Shown one piece after another: positions 8,403-17,074 of a stretch of 64,000 bases of DNA. The number at the start of each line of letters is the position of its first letter. Positions within the stretch are counted from its first letter, which is position 1. The DNA is taken from positions 124,001-188,000 of the forward strand of contig NZ_RFFM01000003.1 in the NCBI RefSeq assembly GCF_003696365.1, read 5' to 3'. The translations under genes and the position numbers were made by a program. The notes below the pieces were generated by a model. The model was not told the origin of the DNA and did no database searches. It saw only the letters and a program-made list of their open reading frames with translations. This DNA is from Stutzerimonas zhaodongensis (GTDB taxonomy: Bacteria; Pseudomonadota; Gammaproteobacteria; Pseudomonadales; Pseudomonadaceae).

Positions 8403-8524
8403 CAGTAGCGCAGGACGCGCAACGAGACAGGATGCTCGAATGGACCAGTCGGTAGATGCCGGCATCAAGGACAAAGGAACGAAAGAGACAAACCCTATAG
8501 CCCCGCCTAGTGCGGGGCTTTTTA
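8403..8524 (+). ncRNA. RsmX/RsmY-type regulatory sRNA that would sequester RsmA/CsrA
   Basis: About 120 nucleotides with five GGA motifs at 8413, 8430, 8442, 8469 and 8476, the hallmark of Csr/Rsm sponges. Two GGAs are shown in hairpin loops: GCGC-AGGAC-GCGC (8408-8420) and CGAG-ACAGGATG-CTCG (8423-8438). The RNA ends in a strong terminator (8499-8523). A TATGCT box at 8391-8396 has no good -35, as expected for an activator-dependent promoter, and a GacA site lies at 8329-8346. No reading frame here looks real. GacA itself is encoded at 17074. Whether it is RsmX, RsmY or RsmZ is not decided; the start is estimated. Confidence 0.78.
8499..8523 (+). terminator. Rho-independent terminator of the sRNA
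   Basis: A perfect eight base pair stem (AGCCCCGC and GCGGGGCT) with a five base loop is followed by TTTT on the plus strand. The T-run is on the plus side only, which shows that a plus-strand transcript ends here although no plus-strand protein gene precedes it. Confidence 0.85.
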
Positions 8525-8535
8525 ATGCGCGGCGT

Positions 8536-8811
8536 TCAACGCGGATTCGGTGCGTCATCAAGTTCCGCGTTGTCGACGTCGACATCGGGAAGCTCATCCT
8601 GAAGCACCAAGTCGTCGTCCGAGTTCAACGGAACCGCCCCATCGTTGCGAGGCAGCTCGTCGACTCCGGCTTCGTCACCGGGATTTACATCTGTGCGCCC
8701 TGTTCCGAGCGGTGGTGGCGAACCAGGGACGACTACACCGTCATCGTCGGCGCCCGCACTGTTATTGAGCCCCTGCCGGTCATCCGCCAGACTCGCGTGC
8801 TGAGTAAGCAT
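8536..8811 (-). CDS. Small acidic protein of unknown function
   Basis: A 91-residue, highly acidic protein (many Asp/Glu, for example DDDLVLQDELPDVDVDNAELDD) without signal peptide or membrane segment. Likely disordered. It has a near-perfect ribosome binding site (GGGAGGAG, seven bases before the ATG), which is the main reason to call it real. It converges on the sRNA gene, with its stop 12 bases from the sRNA terminator. No function recognised. Confidence 0.62.
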   Translation of the reverse strand: MLTQHASLADDRQGLNNSAGADDDGVVVPGSPPPLGTGRTDVNPGDEAGVDELPRNDGAVPLNSDDDLVLQDELPDVDVDNAELDDAPNPR

Positions 8812-9015
8812 AAGCGTCTCCTCCCGTTGCTCTTGTATATGAGAGGTTCAGTCCGCTTCGATGTTCAGACAAGAGGCCTGCCGCTGGTCAAGAATCGCTC
8901 GCCCGCTATTAATAAATTGCCACTGCGGATCGCTGTGAACGCCCCTCGGAGTTGCACCCGGTCCGGCTGCTCGTTATAGTCCTGCGCCGCGGCCGCATGT
9001 CGCGCGATCATCCAA

Positions 9016-9102
9016 GCCCGGATGGCGAAATTGGTAGACGCAAGGGACTTAAAATCCCTCATCCGAAAGGGTATGCGGGTTCGATTCCCGCTCCGGGCAC
9101 CA
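9016..9102 (+). tRNA. tRNA-Leu (TAA)
   Basis: An 87-base type II tRNA. The acceptor arm GCCCGGA pairs with TCCGGGC and is followed by encoded ACCA. The anticodon arm AGGGA/TCCCT encloses CTTAAAA with anticodon TAA. A variable arm and the GGTTCGATTCC T-arm are present. Confidence 0.96.
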
Positions 9103-9282
9103 ACTCCCAGCAAGCGCTGTCACCGTTATGTGGACGGCACTTTGCTCCGCTCAAAGTGCTCATCACAGAGGACGTCTGCTGATCCCCAGCTGCATCACGC
9201 AGGTTTTGCTCTGCAGCCAGCAGAGAGTCCGCGTGGCCTGCCGACTTCAATCAAGATGCCGCAAGGCCACGCAGAAGCTTGT

Positions 9283-10521
9283 TTAGGCCACCTTGGCCGA
9301 AGTAGGCAACTTGACTGCCCGCTGTTCATGAAACGCGACAAGGAACGTCAGCAGCACGCCTAGCGCGAACACTGCCGGGAACAGCCAGATGCTTTGCCAG
9401 TCATGCCCCTGTGGCGTCGCGAAGTGGTCGGTAACCATGCCCGCCACCCAGAATCCGATGAGCATGCCCATGCCGTACGTTGCCAAGGTGATCAGTCCTT
9501 GAGCAGATCCCTTGAAGGTCTCACCGGCTTTAGCATCGGTATAGATCTGCCCCGAGACGAAAAAGAAGTCATAGCAGATACCATGCAGCGCGATGCCGGC
9601 CACCAGCATGAACAGCAAATCACCGTTATTGCCGTAGGCAAACATGGCGTATCTCAGCGACCATGCGAGCATGCCTATCAACAGCGTTTTCTTGATCCCG
9701 AATCGTTGAATGAATAATGGCAACAACAACATGAACAGCACTTCAGAAATCTGCCCGAGGGTCATTTTCCCGGTTGGATTATCGACACCGATCTCTGCAA
9801 GAAAGGGATTCGCGTTCTGGTAATAGAAAGCCAGTGGAATGCAAATCAGCACCGAGGCAAGGAAAAACATCGCGAAACTCCGATCCTTCAAAAGTCTCAA
9901 TGCGTCGAGCCCTAGCATTTCCTTGAGCCCGCCCTGCCCGCGCGTGGCAAGCGGCGGTGTGCTTGGCAGGCTGAAGCTGTAGATCCCCAGCACTGCGGAC
10001 GCAATGGCGCACATCAGAAAGGTATTTCGCAGTGCACCTGCTGCAATGGACTGCTGAGCGTCCCAGCCGAACAGGAAGCTGATTGTCAGCCCAGCGACGA
10101 TCCAGCCCACTGTGCCCCATACGCGGATCTTGGCGAATTCCTGCCCTGGGTCTCGCATCTGCCGAAACGCTACAGCGTTAACCAGTGCCAGCGTAGGCAT
10201 GTAGATGATCATGTAGCCAAGCACGTAAGGATAAAAAGCGGCGAAATCGCTGGAGCGGTATAGCTGAAAGAGCAGTACTGCACCTACAAGGTGGAGAATT
10301 GCCAACAAGCGCTCGGCATTGAAGTAGCGGTCGGCTATCAGGCCAATCACGAATGGCGCAAGAATCGCACCCCATGATTGAGTCGAAAACGCCATGCCGA
10401 TCTGACTGCCATTCGCGCCTAGATTATTTGCCAGGAAGGTGCCGAGTGTGACGAACCAACCGCCCCAGATGAAGAACTGCAAAAACATCATCAGGCTCAG
10501 CCGTACATTGAGTGTGCTCAT
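9283..10521 (-). CDS. MFS transporter, nucleoside/sugar symporter (NupG-like) type
   Basis: A 412-residue, 12-helix permease. The N-terminus (LSLMMFLQFFIWGGWFVTLGTFL) and the RVWGTVGWIVAG segment are typical of the NupG/XapB nucleoside symporter branch of the major facilitator superfamily. Such proteins beside Gfo/Idh/MocA dehydrogenases and sugar isomerases often carry sugars rather than nucleosides. AAGGACAAGATC precedes the ATG. Last gene of the LacI-controlled minus-strand operon; the gap to the isomerase is 44 bases. Confidence 0.85.
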   Translation of the reverse strand: MSTLNVRLSLMMFLQFFIWGGWFVTLGTFLANNLGANGSQIGMAFSTQSWGAILAPFVIGLIADRYFNAERLLAILHLVGAVLLFQLYRSSDFAAFYPYVLGYMIIYMPTLALVNAVAFRQMRDPGQEFAKIRVWGTVGWIVAGLTISFLFGWDAQQSIAAGALRNTFLMCAIASAVLGIYSFSLPSTPPLATRGQGGLKEMLGLDALRLLKDRSFAMFFLASVLICIPLAFYYQNANPFLAEIGVDNPTGKMTLGQISEVLFMLLLPLFIQRFGIKKTLLIGMLAWSLRYAMFAYGNNGDLLFMLVAGIALHGICYDFFFVSGQIYTDAKAGETFKGSAQGLITLATYGMGMLIGFWVAGMVTDHFATPQGHDWQSIWLFPAVFALGVLLTFLVAFHEQRAVKLPTSAKVA

Positions 10522-10565
10522 GATCTTGTCCTTGTTTTATGCACGTTTTTAGCCGGCGAAGGCGC

Positions 10566-11639
10566 TTACTCAAGGCCTAACAGTCGGCGGTTTCTAGCGG
10601 CACTGCTTTCAACGCCTGCGAAGTCATCAAAGGCACGCGTCGCGCGCGTGATGAGGTGCTGCTCGATGAAGCGGGCCCCCTCTTCTGCCCCCTGCGCACC
10701 ATCCTTGAGGCAGCACTCCCACTCCAGTACTGCCCACCCGTCGTAGCCGTATTGCGTCAACTTGCTGAAGATCTGCTTGAAATCGACCTGACCGTCTCCC
10801 AGAGAACGGAATCGGCCCGGGCGCTCCACCCAGTCCTGATAACCCCCATATACGCCCGATCGCGCGTCGGGCCGAAACTCGGCATCCTTGACGTGAAACA
10901 TTCCGATGCGGTCGTGATAGCGATCGATGAAACCCAGATAGTCGAGTTGTTGCAGCAACAGGTGGCTTGGGTCATAAAGGATCTTCGCTCTGGAATGCTG
11001 GTCGACGGCTTCGAGGAATCGCTCAAACGACGCACCATCATGAAGATCTTCGCCCGGATGAATCTCGAAGCAGAGGTCGACGCCCGCTTCATCGAACGCA
11101 TCGAGAATGGGCCGCCACCGACGTGAAAGCTCCGCAAAGCCTTCGTCTACGAGGCCTTTGGGACGTTGGGGCCAGGGATAAAGGTATGGCCACACAAGCG
11201 CGCCGGAGAAAGTTGCGTGAGCCGCGAGCCCTAGGCGCTCGCTGGCCTTCGCAGCGAGGCGGAGCTGATCGATTGCCCATTCCGTGCGGGCCTTCGGGTT
11301 GCCTCGAACCTCAATGGGTGCGAAATCATCGAAAAGCTCATCGAATGCCGGGTGAACCGCTACCAACTGGCCTTGCAGGTGGGTAGAAAGCTCACTGATC
11401 TGCACGCCAGCTTCGGCGCAAATTCCGTTGAGATCGTCACAGTAGGTCTGGCTCTCAGCCGCTTGCTTCAGGTCCAGGCACTTCGCGCCAAGGGTCGGCA
11501 ATTGCACTCCTACGTATCCGAGCGAAGCCGCCCATCGGGCAAGATTCGGTAGCGTGTCGAGGGGCGCCTCGTCCCCGACGAATTGGGCGAGGAAAATCCC
11601 AGGGCCGCGGATTGCGCCCGAACTTGAAGAGTGGTGCAT
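10566..11639 (-). CDS. Sugar phosphate isomerase/epimerase-type TIM barrel (AP endonuclease 2 family)
   Basis: A 357-residue xylose isomerase-like TIM barrel. Metal-site elements are visible: CFEIHPGEDLHDG, KILYDPSHLLLQQLDY, MFHVKDAEF and WAVLEWE. Family members isomerise or epimerise sugars and keto-inositols. The ATG at 11639 is placed by GGAAAG, which overlaps the TAG stop of the upstream dehydrogenase; the eight base gap shows tight coupling. The substrate is unknown. Confidence 0.85.
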   Translation of the reverse strand: MHHSSSSGAIRGPGIFLAQFVGDEAPLDTLPNLARWAASLGYVGVQLPTLGAKCLDLKQAAESQTYCDDLNGICAEAGVQISELSTHLQGQLVAVHPAFDELFDDFAPIEVRGNPKARTEWAIDQLRLAAKASERLGLAAHATFSGALVWPYLYPWPQRPKGLVDEGFAELSRRWRPILDAFDEAGVDLCFEIHPGEDLHDGASFERFLEAVDQHSRAKILYDPSHLLLQQLDYLGFIDRYHDRIGMFHVKDAEFRPDARSGVYGGYQDWVERPGRFRSLGDGQVDFKQIFSKLTQYGYDGWAVLEWECCLKDGAQGAEEGARFIEQHLITRATRAFDDFAGVESSAARNRRLLGLE

Positions 11640-11647
11640 GAGCTTTC

Positions 11648-12814
11648 CTACTGTTCTGCGGCGATGAATGAGGTCCACTTGCCCTCGCTGTGATGGCTAG
11701 CAAGTACGGTTTCTATGAATGCCATGCCGCGCAGTGCCGCCTCGATCCCGGGCACAGTGGGTCGTTTACCGTTGCGGATAGATGAAGTCAGATCCGTGTA
11801 GAGATTGGCCATTGCCTCGATGTAACCCTCGGGATGTCCTGCGGGGAGGCGGAGCCGTTGTCGGGCCGCTTCGCACAGCCAGGCCTGATCAATGCCTGCA
11901 CGCAGCACCTGTATAGGCCCATCGGTCTTTCGGTAGATCAGGGAGCCCGGATCTTCCTGACGCCATTCAAGGCCACCTCGATCGCCATACAGACGCAACG
12001 TCAGTGCGTTCTCTTCTCCCCCGCAAACCTGGCTGGCAATCAGAACGCCGCTTGCGCCGCCATCCGTGCGAAGCAACACGGCGCCATCGTCATCGAGCTG
12101 ACGCCCCTCGACGTGCACGCCGAGATCCGCGCATAGCTGGCCGATGCGTTGCCCACTGACGAACTCGGCCAGATTGAATGCATGCACGCCGATGTCACCC
12201 ATGCAGCCACTCGGCCCTGAGAGAGAGGGCTCGCCTCGCCAGGCTGCCTGCTTGTTGCCCTGTCCGGCCTGGTCTTCGCTCAGCCAACCCTGGGGATACT
12301 CCACATAGATTTTGCGTAATCGGCCGAGGGCGCCTGTCGCCACCATGTGCTGTGCCTGCCACACCATCGGATAGCCTTGGTAGGTGTGGGCCAAGCCATA
12401 CAGACGTTCACTCCTGGCTAGCGTGGCCGCCAAGACCTGAGTTTCAGCAAGCGACAGGGCTGCCGGCTTTTCCGAAAACACATGAAAACCCGATTCAAGC
12501 GCAGCTCGCGCAATAGGTGCATGCAGATGATTCGGCGTGACGATGACGAGCAGTTCCAGACGTTCCTCAGCCGGCAACGCCCGCTCCCCATCCAGTAGCT
12601 GTTCCCATGATTCATAGCAGCGGTCCGCATCGACATGCAGCAGCGAAGCGGTTCGTCGATTGTTCTCCACATCACGACTGAAGGCGCCGCATACCAGTTC
12701 TGCAGATCCATCAAGGCGCATTGCCTGGAGATGAACGCGACCGATGAATGCGCCCTCACCGCCTCCCACCATGCCGACCCGTACTTTCGATCGACGGCTT
12801 GCATGCATCTCCAT
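11648..12814 (-). CDS. Gfo/Idh/MocA-family NAD(P)-dependent sugar dehydrogenase
   Basis: A 388-residue oxidoreductase. The N-terminal Rossmann fold has VGMVGGGEGAFIGRVHL (near residues 13-28) and the family motif EKP (FSEKPAALS). The C-terminal part has GDIGVHAFNLAEF with the catalytic-type Asp and His. Of several starts, the ATG at 12814 has GGGA with a six base spacer; the ATG at 12826 would lie almost against the LacI operator. First gene of the operon with the isomerase and the MFS transporter, so probably the first or second catabolic step of an unknown sugar. Confidence 0.86.
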   Translation of the reverse strand: MEMHASRRSKVRVGMVGGGEGAFIGRVHLQAMRLDGSAELVCGAFSRDVENNRRTASLLHVDADRCYESWEQLLDGERALPAEERLELLVIVTPNHLHAPIARAALESGFHVFSEKPAALSLAETQVLAATLARSERLYGLAHTYQGYPMVWQAQHMVATGALGRLRKIYVEYPQGWLSEDQAGQGNKQAAWRGEPSLSGPSGCMGDIGVHAFNLAEFVSGQRIGQLCADLGVHVEGRQLDDDGAVLLRTDGGASGVLIASQVCGGEENALTLRLYGDRGGLEWRQEDPGSLIYRKTDGPIQVLRAGIDQAWLCEAARQRLRLPAGHPEGYIEAMANLYTDLTSSIRNGKRPTVPGIEAALRGMAFIETVLASHHSEGKWTSFIAAEQ

Positions 12815-12829
12815 ATCAATTCCCATACT

Positions 12830-12847
12830 GATGTAACCGGTTACATC
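12830..12847. promoter_or_regulatory. LacI-family operator
   Basis: GATGTAACCGGTTACATC is a perfect 18 base palindrome with the central CG pair typical of LacI/GalR operators. It lies 15 bases upstream of the dehydrogenase start, where a bound repressor would block transcription, and between the operon and the divergent lacI-type gene. Confidence 0.85.
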
Positions 12848-13012
12848 GATTCAACCTAGCACTGCTTTCTGACGTGTCAAGCCAGCAATTGGATGGTCGG
12901 CAGGCTGTCATGAGGTTGTGTTGAAAACCCAGCACAGGACGAATGCGCTGCAATCCGCTTCGCTGGGTTACGCTAGCCGCTAGTCTCTGTAGTCGCGATC
13001 AACCGAGGATCT

Positions 13013-14017
13013 ATGTCGAACATACGCAAGGTCGCCGAACTGGCAGGTGTATCGGTGGCCACCGTATCGCGCACTTTAAAAATGCCGGAGCGCGTGTCTC
13101 CGCTGACCAGGGATCGAGTGCTTGCGGCGGTAGAACAGGCCGGTTATCGGCCAAACCTCATGGCGGTGCAGTTTCGTTCGCGCAAGACCCGAAACCTGGT
13201 CGTATTGGTGCCGGTAATCGCAAATGTCTTTTTTGCCCGAGTGATCAGCGGCATTCAGGAGGCCGCGCAGGCATTCGACTATCGAGTGCTGTTATGCGAC
13301 ACGCTTGGGCGTGAAGAAGTTGAAGTCGCCTATGCGGAGTTAGTGCGAGCCCACCAAGCCGACGGCGTGATTCAGCTTCGCGCATTCAATCCGTTCAGCG
13401 ATGCCGGCTCTGACGGCGCCTGCATGCCGCCAATGGTCAACGCTTGTGAAGTGCTGGATATCCCACCCTGCCCTACGGTGCGCCTCGACAACCGGGCTGC
13501 GGCTCGTGAGATGACAGAGCACTTGCTGGGCTTGGGGCATCGTCGAATTGGGCTGATCAAAGGCCCTCAAGGTAGCCCGCTGACTCGCGAGCGCATTGCC
13601 GGTTACGAAGATGCACTCAAGGCGGCGGGAGTAGACACAGATCCGGCGCTCATCTGCCGCGGAAATTTCACGCTTCAGGCCGGCTACGATGCCGCTGGAC
13701 AGCTGCTCGCTAGCCCAGAGCGGCCAACGGCGTTTTTCTGTGAAAATGATGAGATGGCAATCGGCGCAATCAAACGCATCCGCGAGGCCGGCCTGCGTGT
13801 CCCGGACGACATCTCTGTTGCCGGTTTCGACGATATCCCCTTCGCAGCCTTTTGTGATCCGCCATTGACGACGATCGCCCAGCCAGCTGAAGCCTTCGGA
13901 CGTCACGCAGTCGAGATGCTTGTGGCACAGTTCGAGCAGCACTCCCTCGAGGCAACTCACTTGGTCCTCCCCCATCAGCTGATCGTTCGAGGCAGTACGG
14001 CAGCTGTTACGCAGTGA
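13013..14017 (+). CDS. LacI-family transcriptional regulator
   Basis: A 334-residue repressor. The N-terminal helix-turn-helix (residues 3-25, IRKVAELAGVSVATVSRTL) with hinge helix YRPNLMAVQFRSRKT is followed by a periplasmic-binding-like ligand domain (NLVVLVPVIANVFFARVISGIQEAA and VAGFDDIPFAAFCDPPLTTI). Divergent from the sugar operon whose operator is at 12830-12847, so it very probably controls that operon. The effector sugar is unknown. Confidence 0.93.
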   Translation: MSNIRKVAELAGVSVATVSRTLKMPERVSPLTRDRVLAAVEQAGYRPNLMAVQFRSRKTRNLVVLVPVIANVFFARVISGIQEAAQAFDYRVLLCDTLGREEVEVAYAELVRAHQADGVIQLRAFNPFSDAGSDGACMPPMVNACEVLDIPPCPTVRLDNRAAAREMTEHLLGLGHRRIGLIKGPQGSPLTRERIAGYEDALKAAGVDTDPALICRGNFTLQAGYDAAGQLLASPERPTAFFCENDEMAIGAIKRIREAGLRVPDDISVAGFDDIPFAAFCDPPLTTIAQPAEAFGRHAVEMLVAQFEQHSLEATHLVLPHQLIVRGSTAAVTQ

Positions 14018-14043
14018 CGTTGCCTCATCAGCCAGTTCAGTAA

Positions 14044-14238
14044 TCAGTGCTTACGCCGCAAACCTACGATAAGCCAGAACACCAACCCAAGGATGGGAAA
14101 CAAGGCGATCCCCAGTGCCCACAGCGCCTTTGATCCAACAGTTCTATCACTCTTGAACACGCTGATGATCGCCAGCAGATCCAGCGCGATAACTGCGAAA
14201 GCGAGTGCAATTGCGAGATAGCTCATTACGTCCGACAT
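14044..14238 (-). CDS. Small membrane protein with PLDc_N domain
   Basis: A 64-residue protein with two membrane helices (about residues 5-25 and 37-58) and the PLDc_N pattern ending in WALGIALFPILGLVFWLIVGLRRKH. Such stand-alone phospholipase D N-terminal domains are membrane proteins of unclear function. The ATG at 14238 is preceded by GAAGAG; longer in-frame sequence upstream runs through a terminator and is not coding. Confidence 0.8.
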   Translation of the reverse strand: MSDVMSYLAIALAFAVIALDLLAIISVFKSDRTVGSKALWALGIALFPILGLVFWLIVGLRRKH

Positions 14239-14358
14239 TCGATGCTCTTCAATGGAATAGACACTATTAAGGCTGCGCAAGGTGTCAGTCGGTTCATTAC
14301 TGGTGGCGAACGGAACACCTAGAGAAGAGACAAAAGGGCTGAGTAAAATCGCGGACAT

Positions 14359-14391
14359 AAAAAAACCGCAAACTTTCATTTGCGGTTTTTT
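14359..14391 (-). terminator. Terminator of the pgsA/tRNA transcript
   Basis: A ten base pair stem (AAACCGCAAA and TTTGCGGTTT) with a six base loop, A-rich on one side and T-rich on the other. On the minus strand it follows tRNA-Cys directly and ends in a run of T. Confidence 0.85.
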
Positions 14392-14398
14392 CATTTAC

Positions 14399-14472
14399 TG
14401 GAGGCCGATGTCGGAATCGAACCGGCGTACACGGATTTGCAATCCGCTGCATAACCACTCTGCCAACCGGCC
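14399..14472 (-). tRNA. tRNA-Cys (GCA)
   Basis: A 74-base tRNA on the minus strand. The acceptor GGCCGGT pairs with ATCGGCC, the anticodon loop is in GGATTGCAAATCC (anticodon GCA), and CCA is encoded. It follows tRNA-Gly by 44 bases, the usual pgsA-tRNA-Gly-tRNA-Cys order of pseudomonads. Confidence 0.96.
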
Positions 14473-14516
14473 TCAAAACGACAACGCCGCATGTCGCGGC
14501 GCTATCGTCAACAAAC

Positions 14517-14592
<76 letters not shown>

Positions 14593-14662
14593 ATCGTCTT
14601 GGTGACGGGCGCCATTTTATAGTTTCAGCACGCCCCGTCAAGCCTTTGATTAAAAAAGTTTT

Positions 14663-15220
14663 TTATTTCTTTTCGGTAGGGCTGAGGTGCGGCCATGCCG
14701 CTATCAGGTAATTGACCATGGACCACAATGTCAGGCCGGCAGCGATGATCAACAAGCTGTAGCCAAGCCCTACCCATACGGTTGCGAGCGGTGGATTGGC
14801 CAGAAGAATGATGAGCGCCACCATCTGTGCGGCTGTCTTCCATTTACCGAGACTCGAAACGGCCACCTGAGCACGCGCGCCCAATTCGGCCATCCACTCG
14901 CGCAGTGCCGATATAACGATTTCCCGACCAATGATTATCGTCGCCGGAAGCGTCAGCCAGAGGTTTGCATGGTCTTCGACCAGCAGCACGAGCGCCACGG
15001 CCACCATCAATTTGTCAGCCACAGGATCCAGAAATGCGCCAAACGGCGTGCTCTGCTGAAGCTTGCGGGCAAGGTAGCCGTCCAACCAGTCGGTGATGGC
15101 AGCGATCGTGAAAACTGCGCTTGCCGCCAGGTAGCTCCATTGGAAGGGAAGGTAAAACAACAGAATGATGATCGGTATCAGCAGTACGCGTAGCACGGTA
15201 AGAATGTTTGGAATGTTCAT
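14663..15220 (-). CDS. pgsA: CDP-diacylglycerol--glycerol-3-phosphate 3-phosphatidyltransferase
   Basis: Makes phosphatidylglycerophosphate in the inner membrane, the committed step to phosphatidylglycerol and cardiolipin. The 185-residue protein carries the CDP-alcohol phosphotransferase motif D-G-x2-A-R-x8-G-x3-D-x3-D, visible as [27 protein letters not shown]. The start is set at [11 protein letters not shown], the family N-terminus; a GTG nine bases upstream is the alternative. It lies 33 bases after uvrC. Confidence 0.95.
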   Translation of the reverse strand: MNIPNILTVLRVLLIPIIILLFYLPFQWSYLAASAVFTIAAITDWLDGYLARKLQQSTPFGAFLDPVADKLMVAVALVLLVEDHANLWLTLPATIIIGREIVISALREWMAELGARAQVAVSSLGKWKTAAQMVALIILLANPPLATVWVGLGYSLLIIAAGLTLWSMVNYLIAAWPHLSPTEKK

Positions 15221-15253
15221 CGATACCACTGTCCGCGGATTTAAGAGGTGATT

Positions 15254-17074
15254 CTACTCACTGTGCAGAGTGGCATAAATCAACTCGGCAAGCTTTTTAC
15301 TGATCCCCGGTGCTTTGGCAATCTCATCGAGACTGGCGCGGCAGAGTTCTTGAAGACCTCCAAAGTGCTTGAGCAGTTCGCGACGGCGCTTCGGACCGAT
15401 GCCGGGAACACCTTCCAGCGTTGAGGTAGTCCTGGCTTTTCCACGCCGCGCCCGGTGCCCTGTGATGGCAAATCGGTGAGCCTCGTCGCGCACTTGTTGA
15501 ATCAAATGCAGTGCCGGGGAGTCACCGGGCAAGGTGAATTCATTTGCAGCGTCATTCAGGTAAAGGGTCTCCAGCCCGGGCTTACGTGTCACGCCCTTGG
15601 CCACACCGAGCAGGATCAATTCAGGCACGGCGAGCTCCTGCATCACTTCGCGAGCCATGTTCAACTGTCCCTTCCCTCCGTCAACCAGGAGGATGTCCGG
15701 AAGCTTACCCTCGCCTTCAGCAGCCTTCTTGAAGCGGCGTGAAAGGGCCTGATGCATCGCAGCGTAATCATCCCCTGCGGTGACGCCTTCGATGTTGTAA
15801 CGACGGTAATCGGACTTGAGCGGCCCCTCCGGGCCGAATACCACGCAGGAAGCAACCGTGGCCTCGCCGCTCGAGTGGCTGATATCGAAGCACTCCAGCC
15901 GAGTGGGTAGCTCGTCCAGATCCAGCGCTTCGGCCAGTGCCTGGAAACGCGCCGCAAGGTGCTGACGGTTTGCCAGCCGCGCGCCGAGCGCCTGCTCAGC
16001 GTTGGTTAGCGCGAGCTGTTGCCACTTTGAACGAGTGCCGCGTACGCGGTGGGTGATCGTCAGGTCCACATCTCGCAGCTCTGCAATAGCGCTGATCAAC
16101 GTCCCGAAGTCCTCATGGACGGCGTTGACGATCAGCTCAGACGGCAGATCGCGCTCCATGGAACTGATGTAATACTGCTCGAGGAAGGCCTGCAGTACGT
16201 CGCTGACGCTTTCCTCGATGGCGACCTGCGGGAAGAAGTTCTTGCTCCCCAACACTCGGCCGCTGCGCACGCTGATCAGATGTACGCAGGCCCCGCCGGG
16301 ACTCACCACCGCTGAGACGATATCAACGTTGCCGGTTCCACCTTCCATGCTCTGCTGATCCTGGACGCGTCGCAGGATGCCGATCTGATCGCGGATCTCT
16401 GCAGCCCGTTCGAAGTCCAGGGCCATGGCGGCCTTTTCCATGTTCTTCGAAAGCTCTTCGGCGAGCGCGTTGCTGCGCCCTTCCAGAAACATCACTGAAT
16501 GGCGAACGTCTTCGGCATACTCCTCGGCGCTGACCAAGTTGACGCACGGCGCCTTGCATCGCTTGATCTGATACTGCAGGCAAGGCCTGGTGCGATTTCG
16601 GTAATAGCTGTCCTCGCACTGCCGAACGAAGAAAGCCTTCTGCAGGAGGCTCAGGCTCTCTCGAATCGCACCAGCACTTGGATACGGGCCGAAGTAACGA
16701 CCCTGTCCCTTCTTTGAGCCGCGGTGAATGCTCAGCCGAGGAAAATCCCCGCTTGAAAGGAATACGTAGGGGTACGACTTATCGTCGCGTAGCAGGATGT
16801 TATACGGTGGGCGCCATTGCTTGATGAGCGTTTGCTCAAGCAGCAAGGCTTCGGTTTCATTTCCAGTAATGGTGGTTTCGATCTGGGCGATCCTGGCCAC
16901 CAAGGCTGAGGTCTTCGGCGCCTGACCGACTTTGCGGAAGTAACTAGCCAGCCGCTTCTTTAGATTCTTGGCCTTGCCAACGTAGAGCAGCTTGGCTTCG
17001 CCATCGAACATCCGGTAGACGCCAGGACGCCCGCTACAGGAAGCAAGAAAGGCAGAGGAGTCGAATCCGCTCAT
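15254..17074 (-). CDS. uvrC: Excinuclease ABC subunit C
   Basis: A 606-residue nuclease that makes both incisions in nucleotide excision repair. Domain order: GIY-YIG domain (PGVYRMFDG and [16 protein letters not shown], residues about 15-60), UvrB-interacting UVR region ([19 protein letters not shown]), the RNase H-like C-terminal endonuclease ([12 protein letters not shown] and [10 protein letters not shown]) and helix-hairpin-helix motifs at the end ([20 protein letters not shown]). The ATG overlaps the gacA stop by one base, the classical gacA-uvrC coupling. Confidence 0.97.
   Translation of the reverse strand: MSGFDSSAFLASCSGRPGVYRMFDGEAKLLYVGKAKNLKKRLASYFRKVGQAPKTSALVARIAQIETTITGNETEALLLEQTLIKQWRPPYNILLRDDKSYPYVFLSSGDFPRLSIHRGSKKGQGRYFGPYPSAGAIRESLSLLQKAFFVRQCEDSYYRNRTRPCLQYQIKRCKAPCVNLVSAEEYAEDVRHSVMFLEGRSNALAEELSKNMEKAAMALDFERAAEIRDQIGILRRVQDQQSMEGGTGNVDIVSAVVSPGGACVHLISVRSGRVLGSKNFFPQVAIEESVSDVLQAFLEQYYISSMERDLPSELIVNAVHEDFGTLISAIAELRDVDLTITHRVRGTRSKWQQLALTNAEQALGARLANRQHLAARFQALAEALDLDELPTRLECFDISHSSGEATVASCVVFGPEGPLKSDYRRYNIEGVTAGDDYAAMHQALSRRFKKAAEGEGKLPDILLVDGGKGQLNMAREVMQELAVPELILLGVAKGVTRKPGLETLYLNDAANEFTLPGDSPALHLIQQVRDEAHRFAITGHRARRGKARTTSTLEGVPGIGPKRRRELLKHFGGLQELCRASLDEIAKAPGISKKLAELIYATLHSE

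Noticed and set aside
8392..8979. Plus-strand open frame of 195 codons over the sRNA and the acidic-protein gene
   Set aside because: It runs straight through the sRNA terminator, has no ribosome binding site and no recognisable protein features.
9115..9280. Possible small gene or attachment site downstream of tRNA-Leu
   Set aside because: Only short inverted repeats are present, with no integrase, no repeated tRNA 3' end and no coding signal.
12926..12969. AACCCAGC...GCTGGGTT inverted repeat upstream of the lacI-type gene
   Set aside because: Arms are far apart (28 bases) and have no link to the perfect operator at 12830-12847; probably chance.
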